Positions 1-6,163 are shown, counted from the stretch's first letter. The stretch: DNA of 10,117 nt from an uncultured Eubacterium sp. (GCA_947653505.1 CANTHI010000088.1:1-10117), one strand, 5' to 3'. A program made the numbers and translations. The notes: generated by a model from the sequence alone, not told the origin.

Positions 1-215
1 GGATGCAGAATACTTAGAACTTCTTGCATTCTGGAAAAGTCACAGGCAGACAGATTACCGCCTCCCATCCGGCGTCCACATAGCCAATACGCAACACTTT
101 TATGTAAATTGTTGCATTTTATCTTAAGTTTGCACCTATGGCGTCGCGCCCGTCCGGTACCTCAGAGTAAAATGCAGAATACCTGAGTGCATATAGTTTC
201 CCGCCCACTGGTACC
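1..215. other. Intergenic sequence downstream of the ABC permease
   Basis: No reading frame here has a convincing ribosome site or protein-like composition. The stretch holds a short direct repeat, ggtacctcaga, at 156-166 and again at 210-220; the second copy covers the permease stop codon. It also holds a 6-bp inverted repeat, GCAACA/TGTTGC, at 91-96 and 110-115. I see no GC-rich hairpin followed by a T-run on the minus strand, so the terminator of the ABC operon is either weak or lies beyond the window. Confidence 0.5.
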
Positions 216-1376
216 TCAGACTGCCTGCATCAGAAAAGAATATAAAGCTGTAAAAGCAAAAACTGTCAATGGCAAAATATATTTTCTCGGATGCTTCCAT
301 AATTCCTGTTTTGTCTGCCACCCGCTAATCCTGCATTTTTTCTCCAGCATCTGCGCCAGAGCCGTTTCCAGAGGCACGAGCAAGAGTGCCAGAACCATGT
401 CTTCCAGCAGTACTTTATGGAACAGCGTGCACCGGATCCATACGACTGCCAGATTCACCGGCAGAAAATAACCCGCGAGAAAAACAGCGTACTGCTTATA
501 AAGATTGTTTTGTCTGACTGGCAGCATATCCATATGACGTGTGATCCACCGGTCTGCGGATATCATTGTCAGAAAAGGCGTATTGACAGCCCCGACACAC
601 CAGACCAGACTGCCCATAACCGGATCATTCTTACCCGCAATGCACAAAACAGCCAGAAATACCGCAATGCAGACTGTATTTCCCAAATATATTTTTTCCG
701 CTGCAACTATCTGGAAAAAATAATTCGAAACTCTTTTTTTGTGCGTTTTCTTTTGTATTTTCTTTTGCGTTTTTATTCCGGGATTCTGCCTGATGATCAA
801 ATCCGTAATGTCCATCTTCCGGCATCCATAAATAGCTCCCGCGCCTGTCAGAACCGCGCAGACTGCCTGATACCGGTATTCCATTCCAGATATTGCGGTC
901 AGAAACAGGATAACTGCCAGAATAACATTCCATATCAGAGTACTTTTTTTACATGCTGATAATATTCCTATATTGATCCATACAGCTGCTGCCGGATATA
1001 ACATCAGCAGCAGAGCATTTTCCATTACATGACTGCCAAAAACAGCTATTACAACCATCACAAACGAAACTCTCTGGAACAGCGTGCATATCCATAGCGC
1101 CAGAAAATATGCCACAGTCAGTTTCCACTTTCTGACTGGCAGAGTCAGATAAAGTCTGATATTTTCCATCGTGGAATACGTATGGATCATATATGCCGCG
1201 GAGGTAAATGCAATACCCATTCCGATCATGCTGCCTGCCGTATCGCTGATTTTTATGATCTGTTTATCCTTAAAGCATACAAAGAGAGTCACTGCGAAAG
1301 CAACGAGCGCGATCAGATACTTTCTGATCTTTGCCTGCGTGATAAAGTCTCTGAAAAACATTTTAAACTCCATCAT
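216..1376 (-). CDS. ABC transporter permease, polytopic membrane subunit
   Basis: A 386-residue hydrophobic protein that would form the membrane channel partner of the ATPase encoded just upstream. Hydrophobic stretches lie near residues 20-35, 50-64, 88-112, 120-141, 148-163, 170-184, 232-247, 255-272, 296-315, 326-342 and 367-384, so about ten to twelve helices. A strongly basic, lysine-rich cytoplasmic linker (about residues 199-216) divides it into two halves. No solute-binding protein or importer motif is seen, so an export or self-protection role is more likely than uptake. The reading frame overlaps the end of the ATPase gene by 14 bases, and an AAAGGGG/GGGGTGG ribosome site (1381-1390) lies inside the ATPase 3' end; two consecutive ATG codons (1376 and 1373) are both possible starts. 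The sequence is not close to a named family I recognise, so the cargo is unassigned. Confidence 0.75.
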   Translation of the reverse strand: MMEFKMFFRDFITQAKIRKYLIALVAFAVTLFVCFKDKQIIKISDTAGSMIGMGIAFTSAAYMIHTYSTMENIRLYLTLPVRKWKLTVAYFLALWICTLFQRVSFVMVVIAVFGSHVMENALLLMLYPAAAVWINIGILSACKKSTLIWNVILAVILFLTAISGMEYRYQAVCAVLTGAGAIYGCRKMDITDLIIRQNPGIKTQKKIQKKTHKKRVSNYFFQIVAAEKIYLGNTVCIAVFLAVLCIAGKNDPVMGSLVWCVGAVNTPFLTMISADRWITRHMDMLPVRQNNLYKQYAVFLAGYFLPVNLAVVWIRCTLFHKVLLEDMVLALLLVPLETALAQMLEKKCRISGWQTKQELWKHPRKYILPLTVFAFTALYSFLMQAV

Positions 1377-2061
1377 CCAGCCACCCCTTTAATTCTTTCC
1401 GGATATCTGTCTGTCCGGTGATCCATCTGGTACTTATTTTTCCGTGACTGAGCAGCAATACTTTATCACAGGTTCTTTCAAAGCTTTCTGCAATATGTGA
1501 GCTCATCAGAACACTTCCATACTTTTTATGTTCCTTTAATACCTCGTATAAAAACTCTGCCGCCTGAAAATCCAGACCATCTAATGGTTCATCCAGAATC
1601 AGCAGCGGCAGCTGCAGTGCAAATCCTGCAATGAGGAAAGCTTTCTTTTTGTTTCCGGTAGACAGATTTTTGATCCACTGATCCTGATATTTGCCAAAAC
1701 GGAATCCGTCCACCAAATACCGGACATATTCTCCCTGGATTTTTTTGGTATATACCTTTTCCATATATTTGATATATTCCTGAAACGTCCAGTACTGAAA
1801 CGCCTGCTCATCCGTAAAAACCGTATACCTGCCAAAGCGAAATTCCTGATCCATGAAATTGCTTTTTTTATGATCTACCAGAACAGCATCTGTTTCATAG
1901 TTCTTATGGATTCCGCTAACAGTCTGGATCAATGTCGTTTTTCCCGCGCCATTGATCCCCAGTAATCCGGTCACACTGCCTGCGTCTACAGAAAAATCAG
2001 CCCCATTAATAATTTTTTTCTGACTGGTATACCAGACAGTAAGATTTTTGCATTCCAGCAT
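1363..2061 (-). CDS. ABC transporter ATP-binding protein (exporter type)
   Basis: A 232-residue nucleotide-binding subunit. Visible motifs in order are Walker A GINGAGKTT (residues 35-43), the signature LSTGN (133-137, in place of LSGGQ), Walker B with catalytic glutamate LLILDEP (153-159), the D-loop GLD (162-164) and the switch histidine in SSHI (His189). LSTGN-type signatures and this length are usual for small antibiotic/bacteriocin-type exporters (BcrA/CcmA-like group). The frame is open upstream to 2169, but the start at 2061 is preferred because GGGAGGAG (2067-2074) precedes it at good spacing and residue 1 begins the typical MLECKNLTV beta strand. Its ATG shares a base with the stop of the small membrane protein gene (TAATG), and its 3' end overlaps the permease gene, so the three are probably translationally coupled. 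Confidence 0.9.
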   Translation of the reverse strand: MLECKNLTVWYTSQKKIINGADFSVDAGSVTGLLGINGAGKTTLIQTVSGIHKNYETDAVLVDHKKSNFMDQEFRFGRYTVFTDEQAFQYWTFQEYIKYMEKVYTKKIQGEYVRYLVDGFRFGKYQDQWIKNLSTGNKKKAFLIAGFALQLPLLILDEPLDGLDFQAAEFLYEVLKEHKKYGSVLMSSHIAESFERTCDKVLLLSHGKISTRWITGQTDIRKELKGWLDDGV

Positions 2062-2231
2062 TACGACTCCTCCCGCTTCTTTTCCCTGACGGCCCGGTAC
2101 CCGAAAGCTAACGCGGCCAGAAGGAAAGCTCCTGCATAGCTCCAGTCTCCTTTTAGCAAAAATGCACACACTCCTGTCATAAAAATAATGATTACCACTA
2201 CATTCAGATAAAATCTCCCTTTCTGATTCAT
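2061..2231 (-). CDS. Small two-helix membrane protein of the ABC cassette
   Basis: A 56-residue frame beginning MNQKGRFYLN and ending REKKREES. It has two hydrophobic segments, about residues 8-26 (rich in V, I, F) and 33-46 (rich in A, L, F), joined by a short KGDWSY turn. The N-terminus and the C-terminal tail are positively charged, so both ends are expected in the cytoplasm. A strong AAAGGAG ribosome site (2241-2247) lies nine bases before the ATG. The stop TAA overlaps the ATG of the ATPase gene (TAATG), and its last codons supply the ATPase ribosome site, a typical coupling arrangement. No family is recognised. Position suggests an accessory or immunity-like subunit of the ABC system, but that is inference; a chance frame is unlikely given the ribosome site, overlap and clean helical hairpin. 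Confidence 0.75.
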   Translation of the reverse strand: MNQKGRFYLNVVVIIIFMTGVCAFLLKGDWSYAGAFLLAALAFGYRAVREKKREES

Positions 2232-2277
2232 CCTGTCATTCTCCTTTCTGCGGCCATACTCTTTCCTTTTACAGATT

Positions 2278-2383
2278 TGCTGTCTGATTGACAGCTTTCT
2301 TCTGCACCCTTGTTGTTTTTAAAAACGTTTTGCTGTCTGGCTGATAGCTTTATTCTACACCATTGATGTTTTTAAAAACGTTT
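2278..2383. repeat. Two tandem 53-bp imperfect direct repeats upstream of the ABC cassette
   Basis: Copies at 2278-2330 and 2331-2383 match at 46 of 53 positions. Each contains the perfect palindrome GTTTTTAAAAAC (2315-2326 and 2368-2379) followed by gtttt. Each also begins with an inverted repeat: GCTGTC-N5-GACAGC at 2279-2295, with one change (GATAGC) in the second copy. The pair lies between the sensor kinase gene and the small membrane protein gene, where the promoter of the ABC cassette should be. AACGTTTTT inside each copy matches 8 of 9 positions of the general LytTR half-site pattern, so the repeats are plausible binding sites for the adjacent regulator. Confidence 0.7.
2352..2380 (-). 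promoter_or_regulatory. Candidate regulated promoter for the ABC cassette
   Basis: On the minus strand TAGAAT (2352-2357) resembles a -10 box. The region 16-18 bases upstream is occupied by the GTTTTTAAAAAC palindrome rather than a TTGACA-like -35. A good -10 with a poor -35 overlapped by a repeat is what an activator-dependent promoter would look like. The equivalent hexamer in the other repeat copy (CAGAAG) is poor. The call is tentative. Confidence 0.3.
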
Positions 2384-2431
2384 TGTCCGTATTCTGCTCT
2401 TTTCTGACCGCGAATGGAAACGGCGTGACAG

Positions 2432-3754
2432 TTACTGCTCATGATCTGTCAGATTAAAATTCAGCGTTACAACGACCTGAAACCTGTTTTCCCCTATCGT
2501 ATGCCGCATGACTCCTTCATATTTTTCCACGGCGGACGCAACACTTTTTAATCCCCATCCATGAAACCGTTCGTCTGCTTTTGACGTTACCAGATGCATA
2601 TTTTTTATCTGAGGCGCTTCTTCGATTCCATTTTCAATTTTGAAAACAAGCATGGCATTTACAATCCGGATCGTAAGATGGATCCATTTGTTCTCACTGC
2701 TTTTATTTCTCTGACAGGCCTCTATCGCGTTATCCAGCAAATTGCCCAGAATCGTACAGATATCGCATGCTATTACATCGCTCTGGTTTGGATATTCCGC
2801 ATGGATCTTCGTCTGAATCTGATGTTCCTCCATTTTTTTCAGTTTACTGTTTATGATAACATCAATTACCTCATTTCCTGTCCATGTACGCTCCATCAGC
2901 AGTCTGACCGGTTCACTGATACTGTCCAGATATTCCAGCGCACTTTTGGAATCTGAACGCATCAGATACTGGCGCAGCACGCTCATATGGTTATTAAAAT
3001 CATGATAAACTTTCGCATTCGCAGAATACGCCCCGCTTAATCCCCTGTAGTTTTCTTCCAGCAGGGCATTTCTCATTTCCATAAACCTGACCATGTCTTC
3101 TTCATGCTTATTTTTCTCATACAGCAAGACCAAAGCCCAGCAAAATACTATGATCACGCTAAACAGAATCCAGTTTTTTACATTTGCAAAGCTGGTCAGC
3201 TGCAAAGAACTTTCTATCAGATATACCACTCCGATTCCACCTGCTAAAGTAAGAATCACGTATTGCTTCCCCGTGTCTGTTTTTAATTTTCCTTTGATAA
3301 AGTGCTTTGCGCACACATATACGAGAATCTGCAGTCCTTTGCATAAAAACATCTGCCGGATTCTCATTAATCCATAATTTGATACGACGTAAGAGGTATA
3401 ATCCGGATCGTGTAAGAACGCTCCCGCCAGAGTAATCCCCAGAAAATCCAGATAATTCAGACAGATAAAATAAAAGCAGCTGATGAAAAAAGCAAACGGA
3501 GCTTTACACCGGTATAAAAAAAATATTACAATTGCAATACTGATCACGCCAAACGCAATTGTCAGATAAGAAAATAATTCCACGAAATTTAAAAGACTGA
3601 CAAAGACAGCCAGACCAGCTGCCACTACCAGGGTCATCAGCCGCAGCTTCTTTTGCTCATATCTGCTTTCCAGGAAAAGCCCGCCAACCCTGATTCCTAT
3701 ATACCCTTCCAGTATTGTTGCAAGTATTTCTATTCCCATCAGCAGAATCTTCAA
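2432..3754 (-). CDS. AgrC-like sensor histidine kinase (HPK10, GHKL ATPase)
   Basis: A 440-residue membrane kinase. The N-terminal ~210 residues form about six or seven hydrophobic helices, as in sensors of the AgrC/ComD type that detect peptides or membrane stress. The phosphoacceptor motif is YHDFNNHMSVL with His251, followed by the N-box LGNLLDNAIEAC (336-347) and the G-box WGLKS (400-404), the HPK10/GHKL signature lacking a classical D-box. The start is TTG at 3754: GGGGG (3763-3767) lies eight bases upstream, and TTGA overlaps the response-regulator stop. The next ATG (3739) has no ribosome site. It should autophosphorylate and pass phosphate to the LytTR regulator encoded immediately upstream. 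The signal is unknown; no pro-peptide gene is visible nearby. Confidence 0.9.
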   Translation of the reverse strand: MKILLMGIEILATILEGYIGIRVGGLFLESRYEQKKLRLMTLVVAAGLAVFVSLLNFVELFSYLTIAFGVISIAIVIFFLYRCKAPFAFFISCFYFICLNYLDFLGITLAGAFLHDPDYTSYVVSNYGLMRIRQMFLCKGLQILVYVCAKHFIKGKLKTDTGKQYVILTLAGGIGVVYLIESSLQLTSFANVKNWILFSVIIVFCWALVLLYEKNKHEEDMVRFMEMRNALLEENYRGLSGAYSANAKVYHDFNNHMSVLRQYLMRSDSKSALEYLDSISEPVRLLMERTWTGNEVIDVIINSKLKKMEEHQIQTKIHAEYPNQSDVIACDICTILGNLLDNAIEACQRNKSSENKWIHLTIRIVNAMLVFKIENGIEEAPQIKNMHLVTSKADERFHGWGLKSVASAVEKYEGVMRHTIGENRFQVVVTLNFNLTDHEQ

Positions 3755-4467
3755 AGCACTTTCCCCCAGTATGCATTCAGCAATTCTTTTGTAGTCCGGA
3801 CATGTGATCTGCTGACAGCCAGCGATTCTCCGTTTTTCATCACAACTTCCCCATTTTTTACCTGCATGATATGGATGATATTGACGATACAGCTCCGGTC
3901 AATATAAATAAATTCTTCCCGATGCAGTTCTTCATATACCTGCGACAAGCTTTTCCGGACCTTTGTCTGCTGATGAAATGTAATAATGACCGCGTTTTTT
4001 CCATTTTTCTGAATATATAAAATATCCTTTAACATAATTTTTTCCAGCCTGTTTTGCGTCTGAATGAGGTATACGTCATTCTGCTCCAGCTTTATATACT
4101 GGAACGCATCCTGCAGCGCCTGCGTCAGTCTGGGCTGCAGCTCCTGCTTCGGAACATACCGGAATACCGACAGCGCAAAGGAATCAATCGCATACTTTAA
4201 GTGGGATGTTACAAAGATCATGAGAACATGCGGCAGACATTTTCTGATCTGTGGTGCAATTTCCATCCCGCTTTTCTGTGGCATTTCGATATCCAGCAGA
4301 ATCAGATCAAAATATACGCCTTCCTGAATATCCGCCAGCAAAAACTCCCCGCTGGCATATTCCTCAATACAGGCTGTTTCCTTCTGATACCTGATATACT
4401 GTTGTGTAATTTCTCTAATTGCGGAAACTAACAGCTGCTCATCATCGCAGACAGCTATTTTAATCAT
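3751..4467 (-). CDS. LytTR-family response regulator (AgrA/LytR type)
   Basis: A 238-residue two-domain regulator. The receiver domain (about 1-120) shows the acidic pair Asp8-Asp9, phosphoacceptor Asp59 in LILLDIEMP, Thr87 and Lys107. The LytTR DNA-binding domain (about 130-235) shows the usual beta-rich pattern with FIYIDRSCIVN (186-196) and the DNA-contact strand LAVSRSHVR (216-224). The frame opens at 4503, but the start at 4467 is preferred: GGGGGAG (4474-4480) lies six bases upstream, residue 1 begins the standard MIKIAVCDDE strand, and the 4503 ATG falls inside the promoter -10. The gene overlaps the kinase gene by four bases. Likely targets are its own ABC cassette and the 53-bp repeats in front of it. 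Confidence 0.93.
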   Translation of the reverse strand: MIKIAVCDDEQLLVSAIREITQQYIRYQKETACIEEYASGEFLLADIQEGVYFDLILLDIEMPQKSGMEIAPQIRKCLPHVLMIFVTSHLKYAIDSFALSVFRYVPKQELQPRLTQALQDAFQYIKLEQNDVYLIQTQNRLEKIMLKDILYIQKNGKNAVIITFHQQTKVRKSLSQVYEELHREEFIYIDRSCIVNIIHIMQVKNGEVVMKNGESLAVSRSHVRTTKELLNAYWGKVL

Positions 4468-4501
4468 CGTAATCTCCCCCTGCATTTCTGATTTGATTTT
4501 C

Positions 4502-4530
4502 ATTATACTGATTCACAAATGGATGGTCAA
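4502..4530 (-). promoter_or_regulatory. Near-consensus sigma-A promoter of the two-component operon
   Basis: On the minus strand TTGACC (4525-4530) and TATAAT (4502-4507) are separated by exactly 17 bases. Transcription should begin near 4495, leaving a leader of about 29 bases before the response-regulator ATG at 4467. The -10 box includes the ATG at 4503, which excludes that codon as a start for this transcript. An 8-bp direct repeat, attcacaa, occurs in the spacer (4511-4518) and further upstream (4556-4563); its meaning is unknown. Confidence 0.8.
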
Positions 4531-4569
4531 TACAGATGGGGCGTTCAGAGCTGCTATTCACAACAAATA

Positions 4570-4736
4570 ACGTTACTATTCCACGGCCTGGGGCCTCTCA
4601 TAGTAACGATTCGGGGCGATATAGAAAGTTTGCTTCACAAAACCGCCCCTCACTCCTGAATCATATTCTCACGGAACGCGCAGTTTATGCCCGGTGGGGC
4701 AGACCCTGCGCGTTCCTGACCCGTGAAAAGTAACGT
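4570..4736. repeat. Palindromic ~167-bp intergenic element (MITE/REP-like candidate)
   Basis: The ends are imperfect inverted repeats: ACGTTACTATTCCACGG (4570-4586) against CCGTGAAAAGTAACGT (4721-4736), with one mismatch and one indel. Inside, three hairpins follow one another. CGTTACTAT (4571-4579) pairs perfectly with ATAGTAACG (4600-4608). GATTC+GGGGCG (4608-4618) pairs with CGCCCC (4644-4649) and GAATC (4658-4662) around an 8-base bulge. GGAACGCGCAG (4673-4683) pairs with CTGCGCGTTCC (4706-4716). No coding frame is supported. The left end can pair either locally or with the far end, so two exclusive folds exist. A mobile palindromic element or a structured RNA are both possible. Confidence 0.55.
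4673..4716. other. Strong nested hairpin within the palindromic element
   Basis: A perfect 11-bp GC-rich stem (4673-4683 with 4706-4716) encloses a second 5-bp stem, TGCCC/GGGCA (4688-4692 with 4697-4701), with a GGTG loop. Outside it, TCAC (4669-4672) can pair with GTGA (4723-4726). No T-run follows on either strand, so it does not look like an ordinary intrinsic terminator. Confidence 0.7.
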
Positions 4737-4773
4737 ACAGCAATTCCGATCCTGCATTATATTTTCCACATAC

Positions 4774-4802
4774 TTGCGGACGGTACAATTTCATGTTAAA
4801 AT
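4774..4802 (+). promoter_or_regulatory. Promoter of the rpn gene
   Basis: TTGCGG (4774-4779) and TAAAAT (4797-4802) are spaced by exactly 17 bases. The expected transcription start, about 4809, coincides with the first in-frame ATG (4809). This leaves the ATG at 4842, which has its own ribosome site, as the likely start. Confidence 0.6.
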
Positions 4803-4841
4803 AACCACATGACAACCTATACCTATAGCAGGGGGCATTCC

Positions 4842-5999
4842 ATGACAGAAAAGAAAACCTATCAGGAACTGGAAAAGCGGATTCAGGAATTGGAAAAACG
4901 GCTGCATGATAGCAGCAACAGGGAATACAAGTCACGCCTGTTCAGCTTTATTTTTGGACGGAAAGAAAACAAACAATGGACGCTTTCCCTCTACAACGCG
5001 ATTCACGGTACATCCCATGATGATCCGTCCGGCATTACGATCAATACCATTGAGGATGTTATTTATATGGGCATGAAAAATGATCTTTCCATCCTTGTAT
5101 CGGAAACGTTAAGCTTTTACAAAGCTATGGAATTATATGAACAGCAGAGCTCTTATAATCCGAACATGCCTGTCCGTGAGTTCATGTATGCCGGAAAGCT
5201 ATACGACAAATTCATACATTCCGCAAAATTAAACCGGTACGGCAGAACCCTGCTGCCTTTACCGCTTCCCAGACTCGTTGTCTTTTATAACGGAACAGAC
5301 AGCAAAGACGATGAAACCATCCTGTCACTCAGCGATGCATTTAAAGCAGAAATCCGCCAGAATGTCATGCTCCGGTACAGCAACGATAAAAATCAGCCGG
5401 ATGATGCGGAAATATCGGCTGAAGTGGAACGGATTTTTCAGGATGCCAGTCCGGATATTGAAGTCAGGGTACACATGATCAACATTAATTACGGCCATAG
5501 CAGAAAAATACTTGGCGCATGCAAACCGCTGGAAGAATATGCATGGTTTGTGGAACAGGTCAGGAAGAATCAGGCAGCTGTCCATAACAGTGAAACGGAA
5601 GATTTTGGCTTTTCCATAGACAAGGCGATTGACGAAATGCCGGAAGATTTTGAAATCAAAAAATTCATAGAAGCGAACAGAGCGGAGGTGAAAGACATGT
5701 GTCTGACTGAATACAACGAAGCTGAAACAATGGAAATGCTTCGTCAGGAAGCAATACAGGAAGGTTTGCAGGAAGGTTTGCAGCAGGGATTACAGCAGGG
5801 ATTACAGCAGGGATTACAGCAGGGATTACAGGAAGGTTTACAGGAAGGTTTGCAGGAAGGTTTACAAAAAGCAAGACTGCTTGATATTAAAAATCTGATG
5901 GAATGCACAGGATGGACGGCCGAAAAAGCGATGGATTCTCTTAAAATCCCAGCAGCCCAGCGCACCATACTATTCAGAAATCTGTCTGAAAACGTATAA
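4842..5999 (+). CDS. Rpn-family PD-(D/E)XK nuclease / transposase-like protein
   Basis: A 385-residue protein of the Rpn (recombination-promoting nuclease; PD-(D/E)XK transposase-like) family. An N-terminal charged coiled coil (about 5-25) leads into the family core: FGRKENK (38-44), catalytic-type Asp81 in MKNDLS, and the E-x-Q motif Glu100-Gln-Gln102 in ELYEQQSSYNPNMPVR, then a strand-rich section with LPRLVVFYNG (142-151). The C-terminus holds nine QEGL/QQGL repeats (about 306-341) and a short helical tail. The start at 4842 has AGGGGG (4830-4835) six bases upstream; the ATG at 4809 lies at the predicted transcription start and has none. Known E. coli Rpn proteins are DNA endonucleases promoting recA-independent recombination and, in some cases, phage defence. 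DNA cleavage is inferred from family, and the gene stands alone with its own promoter and terminator. Confidence 0.88.
   Translation: MTEKKTYQELEKRIQELEKRLHDSSNREYKSRLFSFIFGRKENKQWTLSLYNAIHGTSHDDPSGITINTIEDVIYMGMKNDLSILVSETLSFYKAMELYEQQSSYNPNMPVREFMYAGKLYDKFIHSAKLNRYGRTLLPLPLPRLVVFYNGTDSKDDETILSLSDAFKAEIRQNVMLRYSNDKNQPDDAEISAEVERIFQDASPDIEVRVHMININYGHSRKILGACKPLEEYAWFVEQVRKNQAAVHNSETEDFGFSIDKAIDEMPEDFEIKKFIEANRAEVKDMCLTEYNEAETMEMLRQEAIQEGLQEGLQQGLQQGLQQGLQQGLQEGLQEGLQEGLQKARLLDIKNLMECTGWTAEKAMDSLKIPAAQRTILFRNLSENV
5684..5690 (+). promoter_or_regulatory. Internal ribosome binding site within rpn
   Basis: GGAGGTG lies six bases before the in-frame ATG at 5697, closer to the ideal Shine-Dalgarno than the site used for the full-length protein. 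The same bases encode Glu-Val in the large protein, so the match could be a codon accident, but its strength and position just before the repeat-bearing C-terminal segment are notable. Confidence 0.55.
5697..5999 (+). CDS. Candidate intragenic C-terminal protein, RpnS-like antitoxin
   Basis: An in-frame gene within the rpn gene, giving a 100-residue protein that starts MCLTEYNEAE (residue 286 of the full protein) and shares its stop. It lacks the nuclease core and consists of the QEGL/QQGL repeat block (residues 21-56), expected to be a long helix or coiled coil, plus a tail with TGWTAEKAMDSLKIP that looks like a small helical bundle. In E. coli, several rpn genes make a short C-terminal protein (RpnS) from an internal start; it binds and inhibits the toxic nuclease. 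The internal GGAGGTG site and spacing here fit that arrangement. Separate expression is inferred, not shown. The alternative is that this is only the C-terminal domain of the full protein. Confidence 0.5.
   Translation: MCLTEYNEAETMEMLRQEAIQEGLQEGLQQGLQQGLQQGLQQGLQEGLQEGLQEGLQKARLLDIKNLMECTGWTAEKAMDSLKIPAAQRTILFRNLSENV
5757..5864 (+). repeat. Nine in-frame 12-bp repeats encoding QEGL/QQGL
   Basis: Nine units follow without interruption: two CAGGAAGGTTTG-type, four identical CAGCAGGGATTA, then three CAGGAAGGTTTA/TTTG-type. Because 12 is a multiple of three, slippage would change protein length by four residues per unit without breaking the frame. The four identical central units suggest recent expansion. 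The block lies in both the full-length Rpn and the candidate short product. Confidence 0.9.
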
Positions 6000-6092
6000 A
6001 TTCTACAACGATGCGCAGTCATACTGGCACATGCGGCCGACTGTGATAAACTCTCATTTCTGTCCGGATGGAGTAATGGAAAGAACCGTAAA

Positions 6093-6127
6093 AAATGGTC
6101 TGAAAACTGTCCGTTTTCAGACCATTT
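6093..6127. terminator. Bidirectional intrinsic terminator between convergent rpn and xylB
   Basis: A perfect 15-bp stem, AAATGGTCTGAAAAC (6093-6107) with GTTTTCAGACCATTT (6113-6127), has a TGTCC loop. On the minus strand the stem ends in an unbroken run of six T residues (CATTTTTTAC), serving xylB. On the plus strand it ends TTTCTATATAT, serving rpn. It sits 93 bases past the rpn stop and 36 bases past the xylB stop. Confidence 0.88.
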
Positions 6128-6163
6128 CTATATATGCAGAGTAAATCCCTTATGACTTCCCGC

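Noticed and set aside
91..115. GCAACA/TGTTGC inverted repeat as a terminator
   Set aside because: Only a 6-bp stem with a 13-base AT-rich loop, and no clean T-run on the strand of the ABC operon.
2062..2169. N-terminal extension of the ABC ATPase to 2169
   Set aside because: The extra residues do not resemble an ABC protein N-terminus, and this DNA encodes the small membrane protein in another frame.
2278..2383. CRISPR array
   Set aside because: Only two adjacent, diverged 53-bp units with no spacers and no cas genes.
4673..4716. Intrinsic terminator for either divergent gene
   Set aside because: Both flanking genes point away from it and no T-tract follows the stem on either strand.
4536..4733. 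65-residue plus-strand frame in the intergenic region
   Set aside because: No ribosome site, no protein-like pattern; it runs through the palindromic element whose hairpins explain the sequence better.
4809..4841. Upstream ATG at 4809 as the rpn start
   Set aside because: It coincides with the predicted transcription start and lacks a ribosome site, while 4842 has AGGGGG at six bases.
5665..5874. Minus-strand proline/alanine/valine repeat frame
   Set aside because: Also an antisense shadow of the same 12-bp repeats, with no independent support.
5744..6022. Minus-strand frame with repeated CKPSC/CNPCC motifs that looks like a cysteine-rich repeat protein
   Set aside because: It is the reverse complement of the QEGL/QQGL repeat block of rpn; it has no ribosome site and covers a clear gene on the other strand.
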